A stretch of 64,000 nucleotides of DNA. Source: JAUXJB01 sp965226855. Lineage in GTDB: Bacteria; Myxococcota_A; UBA9160; SZUA-336. Position numbers and translations under genes: made by a program. The stretch lies in the NCBI GenBank assembly GCA_965226855.1, contig CBDDEE010000019.1, positions 107,467 through 171,466 of the forward strand, written 5' to 3'. Positions 8,829 through 17,884 of the stretch are shown one piece after another. Each line of letters starts with the position of its first letter. The first letter of the stretch is position 1. Under the pieces are notes generated by a model. That model was not told the DNA's origin. It was given only the letters and a program-made list of their open reading frames with translations, and did not search any database.

Positions 8829-10196
8829 TCAATCCGAAGGTCCCGCGAGCTCGTCTTTTGCCTTCATGTCCTCGTGCAGCGTACGGGCAGCGAGCAGGAA
8901 GAGCGCGATTGCGAGGAGCTTGGCGACGGCCACCGACAGCAGCGAGTAGCGCACCGCCTCCGCCCCAACCGTCGGGCTCAGCAGGTCGTTCAAAATGCCC
9001 ACGAACTGCGGGCCCGCGCCCATGCCGATGATGTTCAGCAGGAACAGCAGCACGGCCGAAGCGAGTGCCCGCATTCGCACCTTCACGAGCGAGTGCGTGA
9101 GAACGATGATCGGTCCCAGGGTCACGGACGAGACGAGGACGGAGGGGAAGTAGAAGATGAGGGCGAGTGTGGGGTCGTCGACGAGCAGGAATGGAACGAC
9201 GAATGGCAGGTAGCAGGCCAGCCCCAGCGACGGGATCCAGAGGTACCAGCGCACGTCGCGGCGTCCCAGACGATCGGCCAGCACTCCGCCAAGCACCGCG
9301 CCAATCGCACCGGCCACGCCCGTTTCGATACCAATCCACGTTCCTATCTCGCCGCTGCCCATACCGTGGACGCGACCCATGAACGCAGGCACCCAAGTGA
9401 GAAAGCCGTAGGAGGCGAAGGCGGCCAGGCCCATGCCGATCGAGTACAGCACGAAGCTGCGCAGGCGGATCAGGAAGCGGGCAACGTCCCGCAAGCTGTC
9501 GCTCGACGCGTCGACTGGTACGGTCTCCGACAGGCCGCGCGGGGGTTCCCTGATGGTGAGGCGGACCACGAGCGCGAAGAGCAGACCAGGGCCCCCCACG
9601 ACGAAGAACGCGACGCGCCAACCAAAGAACTCGTTGACCCAGCCACCCGCGAGGAGCCCGAGCATGACCCCGACGGAGATTCCCGTATTGTAGATCGAGA
9701 TCGCGGTCGCTCGGCGCTCGAGCGGGAAGTAGTCCGAGATCAGCGAGTGGGCTGGGGGCGTCCCCGCGGCCTCGCCGACGCCGACACCGATCCGCGCCAG
9801 GGCCAGCTGGCCGAAGGTCTGGACGACCCCGCAGAGGGCTGTCATCACACTCCAGCCAGCGAGACCCGCGGCGATGATCGACCGGCGAACACCGCGATCA
9901 GCCAGGCGGGCGATCGGGATACCGGCGAACGTGTAGAAGACCGCGAACGCGAAGCCGGTGAGGAAGCCCATTGCCGTGTCGGAGGCGCCGAGCTCTTCCT
10001 TGATCGGGTCCAGCAGGATGGCCAGGATGTTGCGGTCGAGCAGGTTGAAGACGTAAACGAAGAAGAGGATCGTGAGGACGTAGTTCGCGTACCCGGGGGA
10101 GAATTTCTGGGCCCCCTCGCTGGTTGCGGCGTCGGAAGCGCTCGGATCTCTCTCCTGCACGGCTTGGCCCTCGCGGCTGATCACTTGAGCATACAC
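8829..10196 (-). CDS. MFS transporter (spinster-like / organic anion carrier)
   Basis: An integral membrane carrier of about 455 residues with 12 predicted hydrophobic helices. The N-terminal half has NYVLTILFFVYVFNLLDRNI, typical of spinster-type MFS proteins, then the loop motif GIPIARLADRGVRR between helices 2 and 3 and RIGVGVGEAAGTPPAHSL in helix 4. The substrate cannot be read from sequence. No in-frame ATG lies close to the homology. GTG 10196 or GTG 10184 are plausible starts; I used the longer. It ends 59 bases after the GPH carrier gene start and is divergent from the alkylsulfatase-like gene at 10263. Confidence 0.8.
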   Translation of the reverse strand: MYAQVISREGQAVQERDPSASDAATSEGAQKFSPGYANYVLTILFFVYVFNLLDRNILAILLDPIKEELGASDTAMGFLTGFAFAVFYTFAGIPIARLADRGVRRSIIAAGLAGWSVMTALCGVVQTFGQLALARIGVGVGEAAGTPPAHSLISDYFPLERRATAISIYNTGISVGVMLGLLAGGWVNEFFGWRVAFFVVGGPGLLFALVVRLTIREPPRGLSETVPVDASSDSLRDVARFLIRLRSFVLYSIGMGLAAFASYGFLTWVPAFMGRVHGMGSGEIGTWIGIETGVAGAIGAVLGGVLADRLGRRDVRWYLWIPSLGLACYLPFVVPFLLVDDPTLALIFYFPSVLVSSVTLGPIIVLTHSLVKVRMRALASAVLLFLLNIIGMGAGPQFVGILNDLLSPTVGAEAVRYSLLSVAVAKLLAIALFLLAARTLHEDMKAKDELAGPSD

Positions 10197-10262
10197 GGAA
10201 GGTAAGGCCGCCCGCGGCAGCCTCCTGTAGCATACCGACGGCGTTTCAAGGAGGAGCCAGGC

Positions 10263-11049
10263 ATGACAGATCTGCGGGAACTGGCCGAGAAGGCCTGGCA
10301 GGGCGAGCTCGACACCGCCTTCGACCATCACCCGGGTGTGGATCCTGGAGCGCAAGATCCTCGTGTCGGGCGACCTGTTCATCTACGCGGTTCCCAATGC
10401 GGGAAACCCCCAGAAGGTGCAGCGCTACGTCAGCGACTGGGCGGACGCGCTCGACCAGATGGCCGGGCTGGGAGCGGAGACGTTACTGCCGGGCCACGGC
10501 CTGCCCGTCTTCGGAGCCGATCGCGTGCACCAGGCGCTCACCGAGACCGCGACCCTGCTGCGCTCGATCGAGGACCAGACGGTCGCACTCATGAACAAGG
10601 GCTGGACCCTCGACCAGGTGATGCACGCGGTCAAGCTGCCGACCGAGCTCATGGAGCGGCCCTACCTGCGCCCAGTCTACGACGATCCCCGCTTCCTGAT
10701 CCGAATGGTCTGGCGGCGCTACGGCGGCTGGTGGGACGGCGAGTACGACAACCTGCTACCCGCGCCCAGGTCGGACCACGCCGCCGAGTGGGTCGCGCTC
10801 GCGGGCGGCACGGTGCCGATTCTTGCTCGCGCTCGCGCCCTCTCCGAGGAGGGGCGCCACGCGTTAGCGTGTCACCTGATCGAGGTCGCCTACTACGCGG
10901 CTCCCGACGATCCCCAGGTGCACGAGGTGCGCACGGTCGTCTTCCGCGCGAACTCCCAGGCCCAGACCTCGTCGATGGCGCGCAACATCCTCAACCACGC
11001 CGCGCGTGCGAGCGAGCAGGGCCGCCGAGACCTGGCTTCGAGCGAGTAG
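10263..11049 (+). pseudogene. Alkylsulfatase-like metallo-beta-lactamase protein missing its catalytic domain
   Basis: The 3' part (from about 10333) encodes the C-terminal half of the SdsA/BDS1-type MBL alkylsulfatase family: GDLFIYAVPNAGNPQKVQRY, LLPGHGLPVFGADRV, then the alkylsulfatase dimerisation region with YGGWWDGEYDNL. The gene starts at ATG 10263 after a good AAGGAGG site with a normal-looking N-terminus (LAEKAWQGELDT, then DHHP), but jumps straight into the C-terminal region. About 180-190 residues holding the HxHxDH metal site are absent, and the two parts are in different frames. This is an internal deletion with frame change, so no active enzyme is expected. A tetratricopeptide-like, alanine-rich tail ends at 11049. 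Confidence 0.7.
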
Positions 11050-11160
11050 TGTCGCACAGAGACCGAGATCTGGCGGGCAGCAGGGGCTCGAGCTCCAGTT
11101 TGGTCCGCACACGTGACGCCGTGGTACGCTCGGGCGAGGGGAACCTCCGAGGAGGAGAGC

Positions 11161-12372
11161 ATGGATTCTGAACCCAGCGCCAAAGTGCTTGGGCTGATGT
11201 CCCAGGTCGATGAGTTCATGGAGGAGCACATCTTCCCGCGCGAGCTCGAATACTGGGAGTGGGTTGACGACGGCAAGAACGAGTGGCTCTACCCCCCGTG
11301 GTTCGAGGACCTGAAGGCGAAGGCCAAGAAAGCAGGGATCTGGAACTGGTTTCTGCCGAAGGAGTACGAGGAGTTCAGCCCCGGCCTCACCAATCTGGAG
11401 TTCGCGCCGATCATGGAGAAGATGGCGCGGGTGCCCTGGGCCCAGGAGGTGTTCAACTGCAGCGCTCCCGACCGTGGCAACATGGAGGTGCTTGCGCGCT
11501 TCGGCAGCAAGGCCCAGCAGGAGAAGTGGCTCGTGCCCCTGATGGAGGGCGAGATCCGCTCGGCGTTCTCGATGACCGAGCCAGCCGTCGCGTCGTCCGA
11601 CGCCGCGAACCTGGAGGCTACGATTGTTCGTGACGGCGACGAGTACGTGATCAACGGCCGCAAGTGGTTCACCTCGAACGCATTCAACCCGCTCTGCAAG
11701 GTGTTCGTGGTGATGGGCAAGACGGACACGACCGCGCCCAAGCACGACCAGTTCTCGATGGTCCTGGTTCCGAAGGACACGCCGGGCGTGGTGCTCGAGC
11801 GGCCCCTTCGCGCCTTCGGGGGGGTGCACTCGCCCGGCGGCCATGCGCAGGTGCTCTACGACAATGTCCGTGTGCCGGCCGAGAACCTCATCCTGGGCGA
11901 GGGACGCGGCTTCGAGATCGCACAGGGACGTCTCGGACCCGGGCGCTTCCAGTACGCGATGATGTTCGTCGGCATGGCCCAGCGCTGCCTCGAGCTCATG
12001 TGTAAGCGCGTCGAGAGCCGTGTCGCGTTCGGAGAGAAGCTATCGCAGAAGACGAGCATCCAGCACGACATCGCGCGCTCGCGCTGCGAGATCGAGCAGT
12101 GTCGCTTGCTGGTGCTCGCAGCGGCGGACAGGATGGACAAGTTCGGCCCGAAGGGCGCCCGGGATTACATCTCCATGGTCAAGATCATTGCACCCCAGAT
12201 GTGTCAGAACGTGGCGGACCGCGCGCTGCAGGCGCACGGCGGGATGGGCGTGACGCAGGATACGCCGATCGCGCACATCTACATGACGAGCCGCTACTGC
12301 CGGATCGCCGATGGCCCGGACGAGGTCCACATGTCGCAGCTTGCGCGGAGGACGATCAGGGACCTGTTGTGA
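11161..12372 (+). CDS. Acyl-CoA dehydrogenase
   Basis: A 403-residue flavoprotein of the acyl-CoA dehydrogenase family, close to ACAD10/11-like bacterial members, that introduces the alpha,beta double bond in an acyl-CoA using FAD and electron-transfer flavoprotein. Visible signatures are AFSMTEPAVASSDAANLEAT in the FAD/substrate-binding middle domain, NGRKWFTSNAF, and in the C-terminal helical domain QAHGGMGVTQDTPIAHIYM and YCRIADGPDEVHMSQLARR, where the GPDEVH segment contacts FAD and the active site. ATG 11161 is chosen over an upstream in-frame start because of the AGGAGGAGAGC site directly before it and because homology begins there. The stop overlaps the end of the convergent quinone oxidoreductase gene by 17 bases. 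Confidence 0.92.
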   Translation: MDSEPSAKVLGLMSQVDEFMEEHIFPRELEYWEWVDDGKNEWLYPPWFEDLKAKAKKAGIWNWFLPKEYEEFSPGLTNLEFAPIMEKMARVPWAQEVFNCSAPDRGNMEVLARFGSKAQQEKWLVPLMEGEIRSAFSMTEPAVASSDAANLEATIVRDGDEYVINGRKWFTSNAFNPLCKVFVVMGKTDTTAPKHDQFSMVLVPKDTPGVVLERPLRAFGGVHSPGGHAQVLYDNVRVPAENLILGEGRGFEIAQGRLGPGRFQYAMMFVGMAQRCLELMCKRVESRVAFGEKLSQKTSIQHDIARSRCEIEQCRLLVLAAADRMDKFGPKGARDYISMVKIIAPQMCQNVADRALQAHGGMGVTQDTPIAHIYMTSRYCRIADGPDEVHMSQLARRTIRDLL

Positions 12373-12864
12373 GTCCCTTGTTCGGAAGGATCAGGTACTT
12401 CTCGCCCGTGGCTTGCTTGCCACAGGCCGTCACCGCCTCCAGCTGCAACGCCTCGGTCAGGGACACCTCTTTGGTGTAGTGGCTGGCGAACGTCGTCTTG
12501 ATCTCTGTCGCCACCCGCTCTCTCAGCTTCTGAGCGCCGCCGGCCCCGATCTTCTGCAGAAACGGAGTGAGAAGCCAGCCGCCGATGCCCCAAGCCAAAC
12601 CGAAGTTCCGGGTGAACTCGGTCGGGCCTCGGTCCAGGCCGCCATAGATGTAGACCTGCTTGTATACGGTGGACCCGTAGCGACTGAGCTCCACGGCATC
12701 TCTAAGGGCCGCCGCCTCCATGCAAGTCAGGATCTGTCCGGCCAGCTTGCCGCCGCCGGTTGCATCGAACGCCAAGGTGGCCCCGCTAGCCGCCAGCGCC
12801 TCGGTCAGGTCCTGCATGAACGTAGGTGTGCTGGAGTCGCACACGTAGGTCGCACCAATAGCCT

Positions 12865-12889
12865 TTAGCAGGCTGCTGAAAAAAACTCC
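12865..12889 (+). repeat. Left target duplication (TTAG) and left terminal inverted repeat of the IS
   Basis: TTAG at 12865-12868 is followed by CAGGCTGCTGAAAAAAACTC, which pairs with the complement of the right end (CAGGCTGCGGAGAAAGTGAC) at the first eight bases and several later positions. Confidence 0.88.
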
Positions 12890-14141
12890 TCATCGAAGGG
12901 TACCTTTGAGGGAAGCCCCAAGGGGGAGATGTGAGAGGACCGCAGACGCTCCAGGGTGGGATCTTCAGCTACGTATCGCTGGAGTCCCGGATTCCCGAGG
13001 ACCATCCGCTTCGAGCGATCCGGCGACTGGTGGACGCGGCGCTGGAGCAGCTGTCGCGACGCTTCGATGGTATCTACGCCAAAGGGGTCGGCCGACCGTC
13101 GGTCCCGCCGGAGCAGCTGTTGCGGGCGCTGCTGTTGCAGGTGCTGTACACGATCCGGAGCGAGCGCCAGCTGATCGAGCAGATCGACTACAACCTGCTC
13201 TACCGCTGGTTCGTGGGCCTGGAGCTGGACGATGAGGTGTTCAGCGCGACGGTGTTCACCAAGAATCGGGAACGGCTGCTGAAGGGCGAGATCGCTCAGC
13301 ATTTCTTCGAGGCGGTGCTGGCGCAGGCGGAGTCGGAGGGGTTGGTGTCATCGGAGCACTTCACGGTGGACGGGACGCTGATCGAGGCGTGGGCGAGCCA
13401 GAAGAGCTTCGTGCGCAAGGACGAGAAGCGCAGGGACGATGACGACCCGGGCAACCCGACGGTCAACTTCCGGGGCGAGAAGCGGAGCAACCAGACGCAT
13501 GCGTCGAGGACGGATCCGGACGCCCGACTGGCGGGGATGAGGGGCCAGGGCGCGCGGCTCGCGTATCAGGGACACGTCGTGACGGAGAACCGCAACGGCC
13601 TGGTGGTGGCGGCGAAGCTCACTCAGGCGTCGGGGTATGCGGAGCGCGAAGCGGCTCTCGAGATGGTGCTGGGTCTGGGGGGCGCTCGCCGGATCACCCT
13701 GGCTGGAGACAAGGGCTACGACGCCAAGAGCTTTGTGCAGGCGCTTCGGGCCTGGAGCGTTACCCCGCACGTGGCACAGAACACGACGAACCGCCGAAGC
13801 GCGATCGATCGAAGGACCACAGGACACCCGGGCTACGAGGTGAGCCAGCGCTTCCGCAAACGGGTGGAGGAGGTGTTTGGCTGGATGAAGACGGTGGGCT
13901 TGATGCGCAAGACCCGGCACCGGGGCACGGATCGGGTCGGCTGGGTCTTCACCTTCACTGCTGCGGCCTACAACCTGGTCCGTATCCGCAACCTGTTGGA
14001 GGCGACATAGCTCATGATCCCGCAAGATCTACCCGTGCGACACCGAACCGGTTCGTACCGGGAACGGCGATCCCTCTCCCTGCTCGGCACGCCTCCCGTC
14101 AGAGGCGTCCCGCCCAACCCAGTCACTTTCTCCGCAGCCTG
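12869..14141 (+). mobile_element. IS5-type insertion sequence, 1273 bp, complete
   Basis: The element is bounded by imperfect inverted repeats that begin CAGGCTGC at both ends (12869 rightward, 14141 leftward) and by a 4-bp direct repeat TTAG at 12865-12868 and 14142-14145. On the other strand this is CTAA, the YTAR-type target expected for IS5-family elements. It holds one transposase gene spanning most of the length. Perfect target duplications and an intact transposase indicate a recent, possibly still mobile copy. Confidence 0.92.
12931..14010 (+). CDS. IS5-family DDE transposase
   Basis: A 359-residue transposase. The N-terminal DUF772-like domain covers GRPSVPPEQLLRALLLQVLY and SERQLIEQIDYNLLYRWFVG. 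The RNase H-like catalytic domain shows FTVDGTLIEAW (first Asp), LAGDKGYDAK (second Asp) and EEVFGWMKTVGLMRKTRHRG (Glu in the Y/F-x-E-like helix). The start is GTG 12931 preceded by AGGGGGAG; an overlapping ATG two bases upstream is followed at once by a stop. All catalytic residues and a normal C-terminus (YNLVRIRNLLEAT) are present, so the protein is probably functional. Confidence 0.93.
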   Translation: MRGPQTLQGGIFSYVSLESRIPEDHPLRAIRRLVDAALEQLSRRFDGIYAKGVGRPSVPPEQLLRALLLQVLYTIRSERQLIEQIDYNLLYRWFVGLELDDEVFSATVFTKNRERLLKGEIAQHFFEAVLAQAESEGLVSSEHFTVDGTLIEAWASQKSFVRKDEKRRDDDDPGNPTVNFRGEKRSNQTHASRTDPDARLAGMRGQGARLAYQGHVVTENRNGLVVAAKLTQASGYAEREAALEMVLGLGGARRITLAGDKGYDAKSFVQALRAWSVTPHVAQNTTNRRSAIDRRTTGHPGYEVSQRFRKRVEEVFGWMKTVGLMRKTRHRGTDRVGWVFTFTAAAYNLVRIRNLLEAT

Positions 14142-14145
14142 TTAG
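14121..14145 (-). repeat. Right terminal inverted repeat and target duplication (TTAG) of the IS
   Basis: On the plus strand the element ends TTTCTCCGCAGCCTG at 14141 and the second TTAG copy follows at 14142-14145. The quinone oxidoreductase frame resumes immediately. Confidence 0.88.
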
Positions 14146-14863
14146 GAGGTCTGCTTGCTCCTGCTTCCGCACGACGTTTACCAGAGGGACGTTGTCCTGG
14201 ATGCAGAGCTTGGTCAGCATCTGACCAAGATTGGAGGCCGCCGCGGTATGGACTAGCGCGGTATGGCCCTCCAGCCGCATCGTCTCGACCATGCCCAGAG
14301 CGGTGAGTGGGTTGACGAAGCAGGAGGCGCCCTCGGCCGGCGTGGTGCCCTCCGGCAGGACCAGGCATTGGGCGGCCGCGATACACCGGTACTGCGAGTA
14401 CATGGCTCCTCCGAGAATGGCCACGGTCTTTCCGATGAGGGCCTGTGCCGACTCCGAGGAGCCTGCCTTGACGACCACACCGGCTCCCTCGTTGCCGGCC
14501 GGCAAGGCCTGGTCGACTCGCGCAGCCACGTGCCTCATCAGTCCTTCCGGAATCCTGGCCGTCACTACCGGGTTGGCAGTCGTGCCGGACGCCCTGGTAG
14601 TGCTCATGTCGGCCATGCCGAACAGGAGCCCCATGTCGGAGGGGTTGATCGGGGAGGCTTCGACGCGGACGACGACCTCGTCCGCCTTGGGTTCTGGGGT
14701 TTCGACGGTCGCGAGCGAAAGCTCGAGGGTGCCGTCCTTCTTTACGGTGGAGTGGAGCTGAAGCCCCACGCTCGTGTCCTGCCTCTCCATTCTCTTGCTC
14801 CCGAACCGGCTCTGCCGGATGCTCTCGAAACGATTAATCCACGACTCCTGACAGGCAGCTGCA

Positions 14864-16531
14864 TCACTTGAGCCCGACGATCTCTCCGGCCACCAGATCG
14901 ATCCTCTCGGCAAGCGGCCGGCGGGGAAGGCCGGGCATGCGGAGGATGTCGCCGGTCAGGACCACCAGGAATCCGGCGCCCGCGTTGATCTGGACCGAGC
15001 GAACCGTGACGTCGAAGCCGTCCGGACGCCCTCGCAAGGTCGGATCGTCCGAGAGCGATGCCGGGGTCTTCGCGATGCAGACGGGCAGGTCGGCGTAGCC
15101 GAGCCGCTGGGTCTGTTTGATCTCGCGCTCGGCCTGCTTGGTGAAGGAGACGCTCTTGGCGCCGTACATTTTCTGCGCAACGGCGAGGATCTTGTCCGGG
15201 ATCGGCTCCTCCGTGGCGTATAGGGGCGTGAAGCGGCGGTGGCGCTGTGCGTGGGCCATCACGGTACGCGCGAGTTCCTCGGCTCCCTCGCCCCCTCGCG
15301 CATGATGATCGGTTACGGCAAAGGGCACGCCGAGCGAGCTGCAGCGCTGGCGGACGATCGAGATCTCCTCCTCGGTGTCGGCCGCGAAGCGATTCAGGGC
15401 CACGACCGGCGCCTCGCCGAAGTGCTTGATGTTCTCGATGTGCTTCTCCAGGTTGGGAAGCCCGCGTTCTGCGGCCTTTGGGTTCGGATCGTCGATCTCC
15501 ACGCGCCGCAGACCACCGTGTAGCTTGAGCGCCCGGAGCGTGGCCACCAGCACTACGGCCGCGGTGTCGAGTCCGGAGTTTCGGCACTTGATGTCGAAGA
15601 ACTTCTCAGCACCGAGATCGAAGCCGAAGCCCGCCTCGGTGATGGCCCAGTCCGCCAGGTGCGTCGCTGTACGTGTGGCGATCACGCTGTTGCAGCCGTG
15701 GGCGATGTTGGCGAAAGGACCACCGTGGATCACTGCCGGCGTGCCTTCCAGCGTCTGCACCAGGTTCGGCCACAGAGCGTCGCGCAGGAGCGCCAGCATG
15801 GACCCCGAGGCCGAGAGCTTCTCCGCCGTGACGGGCGCCCCCTCGTAGGTGAACCCGATCAGGATCCGGTTGAGCCGCGCACGCAGGTCGTCCTCGTCCT
15901 CGGCCAGACACAAGATCGCCATCACCTCGGATGCGGCTGTGATATCGAAGCCCGTCTCGCGCGGGACACCCTGCGTGCTGCCGCCGAGCCCTACGATCAC
16001 ATTGCGCAGCGCGCGGTCGTTCATGTCCATCACCCGCCGCCACAGGATCTGCCGCGGGTCGATTCCGAGCTGGTTCCCGAAGTAGATGTGATTGTCGATG
16101 ACGGCGGCGAGCAGGTTGTGCGCCGTCGTGATGGCATGGAAGTCGCCCGTGAAGTGCAGGTTGATGCGATCGGTCGGGATGACCTGGCTGTGACCTCCGC
16201 CCGTGGCACCGCCCTTCATCCCGAACGTGGGCCCGAGCGAGGGCTCGCGCAGTGCAAGGCAGGTGGACTCGCCGAGCCGGGCGATCCCCTGAGCCAGTCC
16301 GATACTGGTCGTGGTCTTGCCCTCACCGGCAGGTGTCGGAGTAATGGCCGAGACCAGGATCAGGTTTCCCTCGCCCTCGCGGCGCGGCGGTCCCTGGAGC
16401 ACCGCCGGATCGATCTTCGCCATGTCGTGTCCGTAGCAGCGGATGTCTGAAGGACCGAGACCCAGCTCACGGGCCACGTCAATGATCGGACGCGGGTTCG
16501 CGGTGCGCGCAATCTCGAGATCGGTAGGCAC
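14864..16531 (-). CDS. fhs: Formate-tetrahydrofolate ligase
   Basis: A 555-residue enzyme that makes 10-formyltetrahydrofolate from formate, ATP and tetrahydrofolate in one-carbon metabolism. The P-loop TPTPAGEGKTTTSIGLAQ lies near residue 67, followed by the family signature GGATGGGHSQVIPTDRINLH with the potassium/phosphate-binding region, and FTGDFHAITTAHNLLAAVID. Length matches the family (about 555-560). The start is GTG at 16531; homology begins within five residues. No folD or other folate gene is adjacent; it stands alone between the interrupted oxidoreductase and a VOC protein. In a heterotroph it would serve formate assimilation or formate release. Confidence 0.96.
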   Translation of the reverse strand: MPTDLEIARTANPRPIIDVARELGLGPSDIRCYGHDMAKIDPAVLQGPPRREGEGNLILVSAITPTPAGEGKTTTSIGLAQGIARLGESTCLALREPSLGPTFGMKGGATGGGHSQVIPTDRINLHFTGDFHAITTAHNLLAAVIDNHIYFGNQLGIDPRQILWRRVMDMNDRALRNVIVGLGGSTQGVPRETGFDITAASEVMAILCLAEDEDDLRARLNRILIGFTYEGAPVTAEKLSASGSMLALLRDALWPNLVQTLEGTPAVIHGGPFANIAHGCNSVIATRTATHLADWAITEAGFGFDLGAEKFFDIKCRNSGLDTAAVVLVATLRALKLHGGLRRVEIDDPNPKAAERGLPNLEKHIENIKHFGEAPVVALNRFAADTEEEISIVRQRCSSLGVPFAVTDHHARGGEGAEELARTVMAHAQRHRRFTPLYATEEPIPDKILAVAQKMYGAKSVSFTKQAEREIKQTQRLGYADLPVCIAKTPASLSDDPTLRGRPDGFDVTVRSVQINAGAGFLVVLTGDILRMPGLPRRPLAERIDLVAGEIVGLK

Positions 16532-16650
16532 TCTCGCACCCTAGCAGGTCGTTGCTCTCCCTTGCGACCACCCGCCAGCCAGACGCCAGGGACGAACGTG
16601 GTAGATTGGCTCGCGATGGACCGTAGGCTTGAAGACAGGAAGGAGTCGAA

Positions 16651-17025
16651 ATGATCGGCTATGTGACACTCGGAACGAACGACCTCGAGCGTGCAGCGAC
16701 GTTCTACGACGCGCTGCTCGGGGAGCTCGGCGCGAAGCGGGCCATGGAGAACGAGCGGATGATCATCTGGGCGACGCAGCCCGGCGCGCCTATGCTCGCT
16801 GTCTGCAAGCCCTGGGACGGCGAGAAGGCCGTCGTTGGGAACGGGCCCATGGTGGCCCTGTCGGCCGGCTCCAAGGAGAAGGCGGCGAAGCTGCACGCCA
16901 AGGCGCTGGAGCTCGGCGGCACGGACGAAGGTGCCCCCGGGCCGCGCGGTGACGGGAGCTTCTACGGCGGCTACTTCCGCGATCTCGACGGTAACAAGCT
17001 GGTCGCGTTCATCATGGGCGGCTGA
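16651..17025 (+). CDS. VOC (glyoxalase/bleomycin-resistance-like) family protein
   Basis: A 124-residue single-domain VOC protein. It opens with IGYVTLGTNDLERAATFYDA, the first beta-alpha-beta unit, and ends with YGGYFRDLDGNKLVAFIMGG, where the acidic residue of the metal-site strand lies. Members are lyases, isomerases, dioxygenases or sequestering proteins, and the substrate cannot be predicted. An AGGAAGGAG site precedes ATG 16651. The 3' end overlaps the convergent esterase gene by 14 bases. Confidence 0.88.
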   Translation: MIGYVTLGTNDLERAATFYDALLGELGAKRAMENERMIIWATQPGAPMLAVCKPWDGEKAVVGNGPMVALSAGSKEKAAKLHAKALELGGTDEGAPGPRGDGSFYGGYFRDLDGNKLVAFIMGG

Positions 17026-17875
17026 CCCCGCTCGTCTCGCGCCGGGTCGAGCTTCCTGGCGGCTGGTGTCCCGCGAAAAGCACGCGCAGGCCTCTCGAGA
17101 TGGACGCGTTGATCACCGAGTTGTGGTGCTCGTCCGGGAAGCGCACGAAGGTCTGCTGGAGACCGGCGAAGCGCTTCCTTGCCAGGTGCTTCGAGAGTTC
17201 CTCGTGACGACCCATGGGTCCGGTCTCGAGGCCGCCACTCGATATGAACACGTCCGCGGGAAGATCCCCTCGCCGTTCGGCGAGCGCGTCGATCCGCGAG
17301 AACATGACCCCGGCGTCCCACCACACCGAGGGGCTGGCCAGCAGGTAGCGGCCGTACGCCTCGGGGGTGGTGAGCAGCACGTGTAGGCCGAAGAGCGCGG
17401 TGAAGGAGTGACCGAGTAGCGTCAGATCGGCGACGCGGTAGCGCTCGCGCAGAAGCGGGATCACGGCGCTGTCGAGCCAGCGGCGAAAGGGCTCCGCGCC
17501 ACCGAGTTGGTGCCCCGGCAGGCGGACGCCCGTCTCGGGCGGGGCGTCGACGGCGGTGACCGTCGAATCCATGGCCCGGAGCTGCACGACCTGGCGCCAG
17601 TCGTCCGTAGCGTAGGTGATACCGGCCACGATCAGGTCGGGCAGCTCCCTTCCGAGCCCCAGGATGCGGGCCACGTCCAAGGTCGTGCCCCACGTCCAGT
17701 GCGCGTCCAGGCAGAGGACAAGCGGATGGCTCGCGTCTCCAACGGCGTAGCGGGGAGAGGTGGCAACCCACAGCTGGTACTCGCGGTCCACGTCGGAACG
17801 CTGCAGGTGATGGACGTCGCGCTGCCACGCGTCGCGTGTCGCTCCTGGCTTGTCTCGAGACGTTGCTGAGTCCAC
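17012..17875 (-). CDS. Alpha/beta-hydrolase esterase of the enterochelin-esterase/IroE-like group (COG2819)
   Basis: A 287-residue predicted serine esterase. HPLVLCLDAHWTWGTTLD forms the first core strand and oxyanion region, the nucleophile elbow is LLGHSFTALFGLHVL near residue 180, and the likely catalytic histidine is in FPDEHHNSVINASISRGL near residue 255. No signal peptide is obvious, so it is probably cytoplasmic. Members hydrolyse siderophore or short acyl esters; the true substrate is unknown. The stop is shared with the end of the VOC gene, and the methyltransferase lies 9 bases upstream on the same strand, so the two minus-strand genes may be co-transcribed. Confidence 0.8.
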   Translation of the reverse strand: MDSATSRDKPGATRDAWQRDVHHLQRSDVDREYQLWVATSPRYAVGDASHPLVLCLDAHWTWGTTLDVARILGLGRELPDLIVAGITYATDDWRQVVQLRAMDSTVTAVDAPPETGVRLPGHQLGGAEPFRRWLDSAVIPLLRERYRVADLTLLGHSFTALFGLHVLLTTPEAYGRYLLASPSVWWDAGVMFSRIDALAERRGDLPADVFISSGGLETGPMGRHEELSKHLARKRFAGLQQTFVRFPDEHHNSVINASISRGLRVLFAGHQPPGSSTRRETSGVSRP

Positions 17876-17884
17876 GAGTGAGTG

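Larger units (their letters stand above)
12356..14790 (-). pseudogene. MDR-family zinc-type quinone/NADPH oxidoreductase interrupted by an IS element
   Basis: The N-terminal half lies at 14142-14790 (MERQDTSVGLQLHSTVKKDG, EASPINPSDMGLLFGMADMS, GNEGAGVVV, SCFVNPLTALGMVETM) and the C-terminal half at 12356-12868 (DLTEALAASGATLAFDATGG, ending near TGEKYLILPNKG). The IS separates EQADLL from KAIGATYVCDSS. Deleting the IS plus one TTAG copy gives 1158 bases, that is 385 codons plus stop, in perfect frame; this is the normal size for this zinc-binding dehydrogenase-like group. No zinc-ligand cluster is evident, as in other quinone oxidoreductase-like members. Substrate unknown. This disruption is well supported and looks recent, since both halves are otherwise intact. 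Confidence 0.9.
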
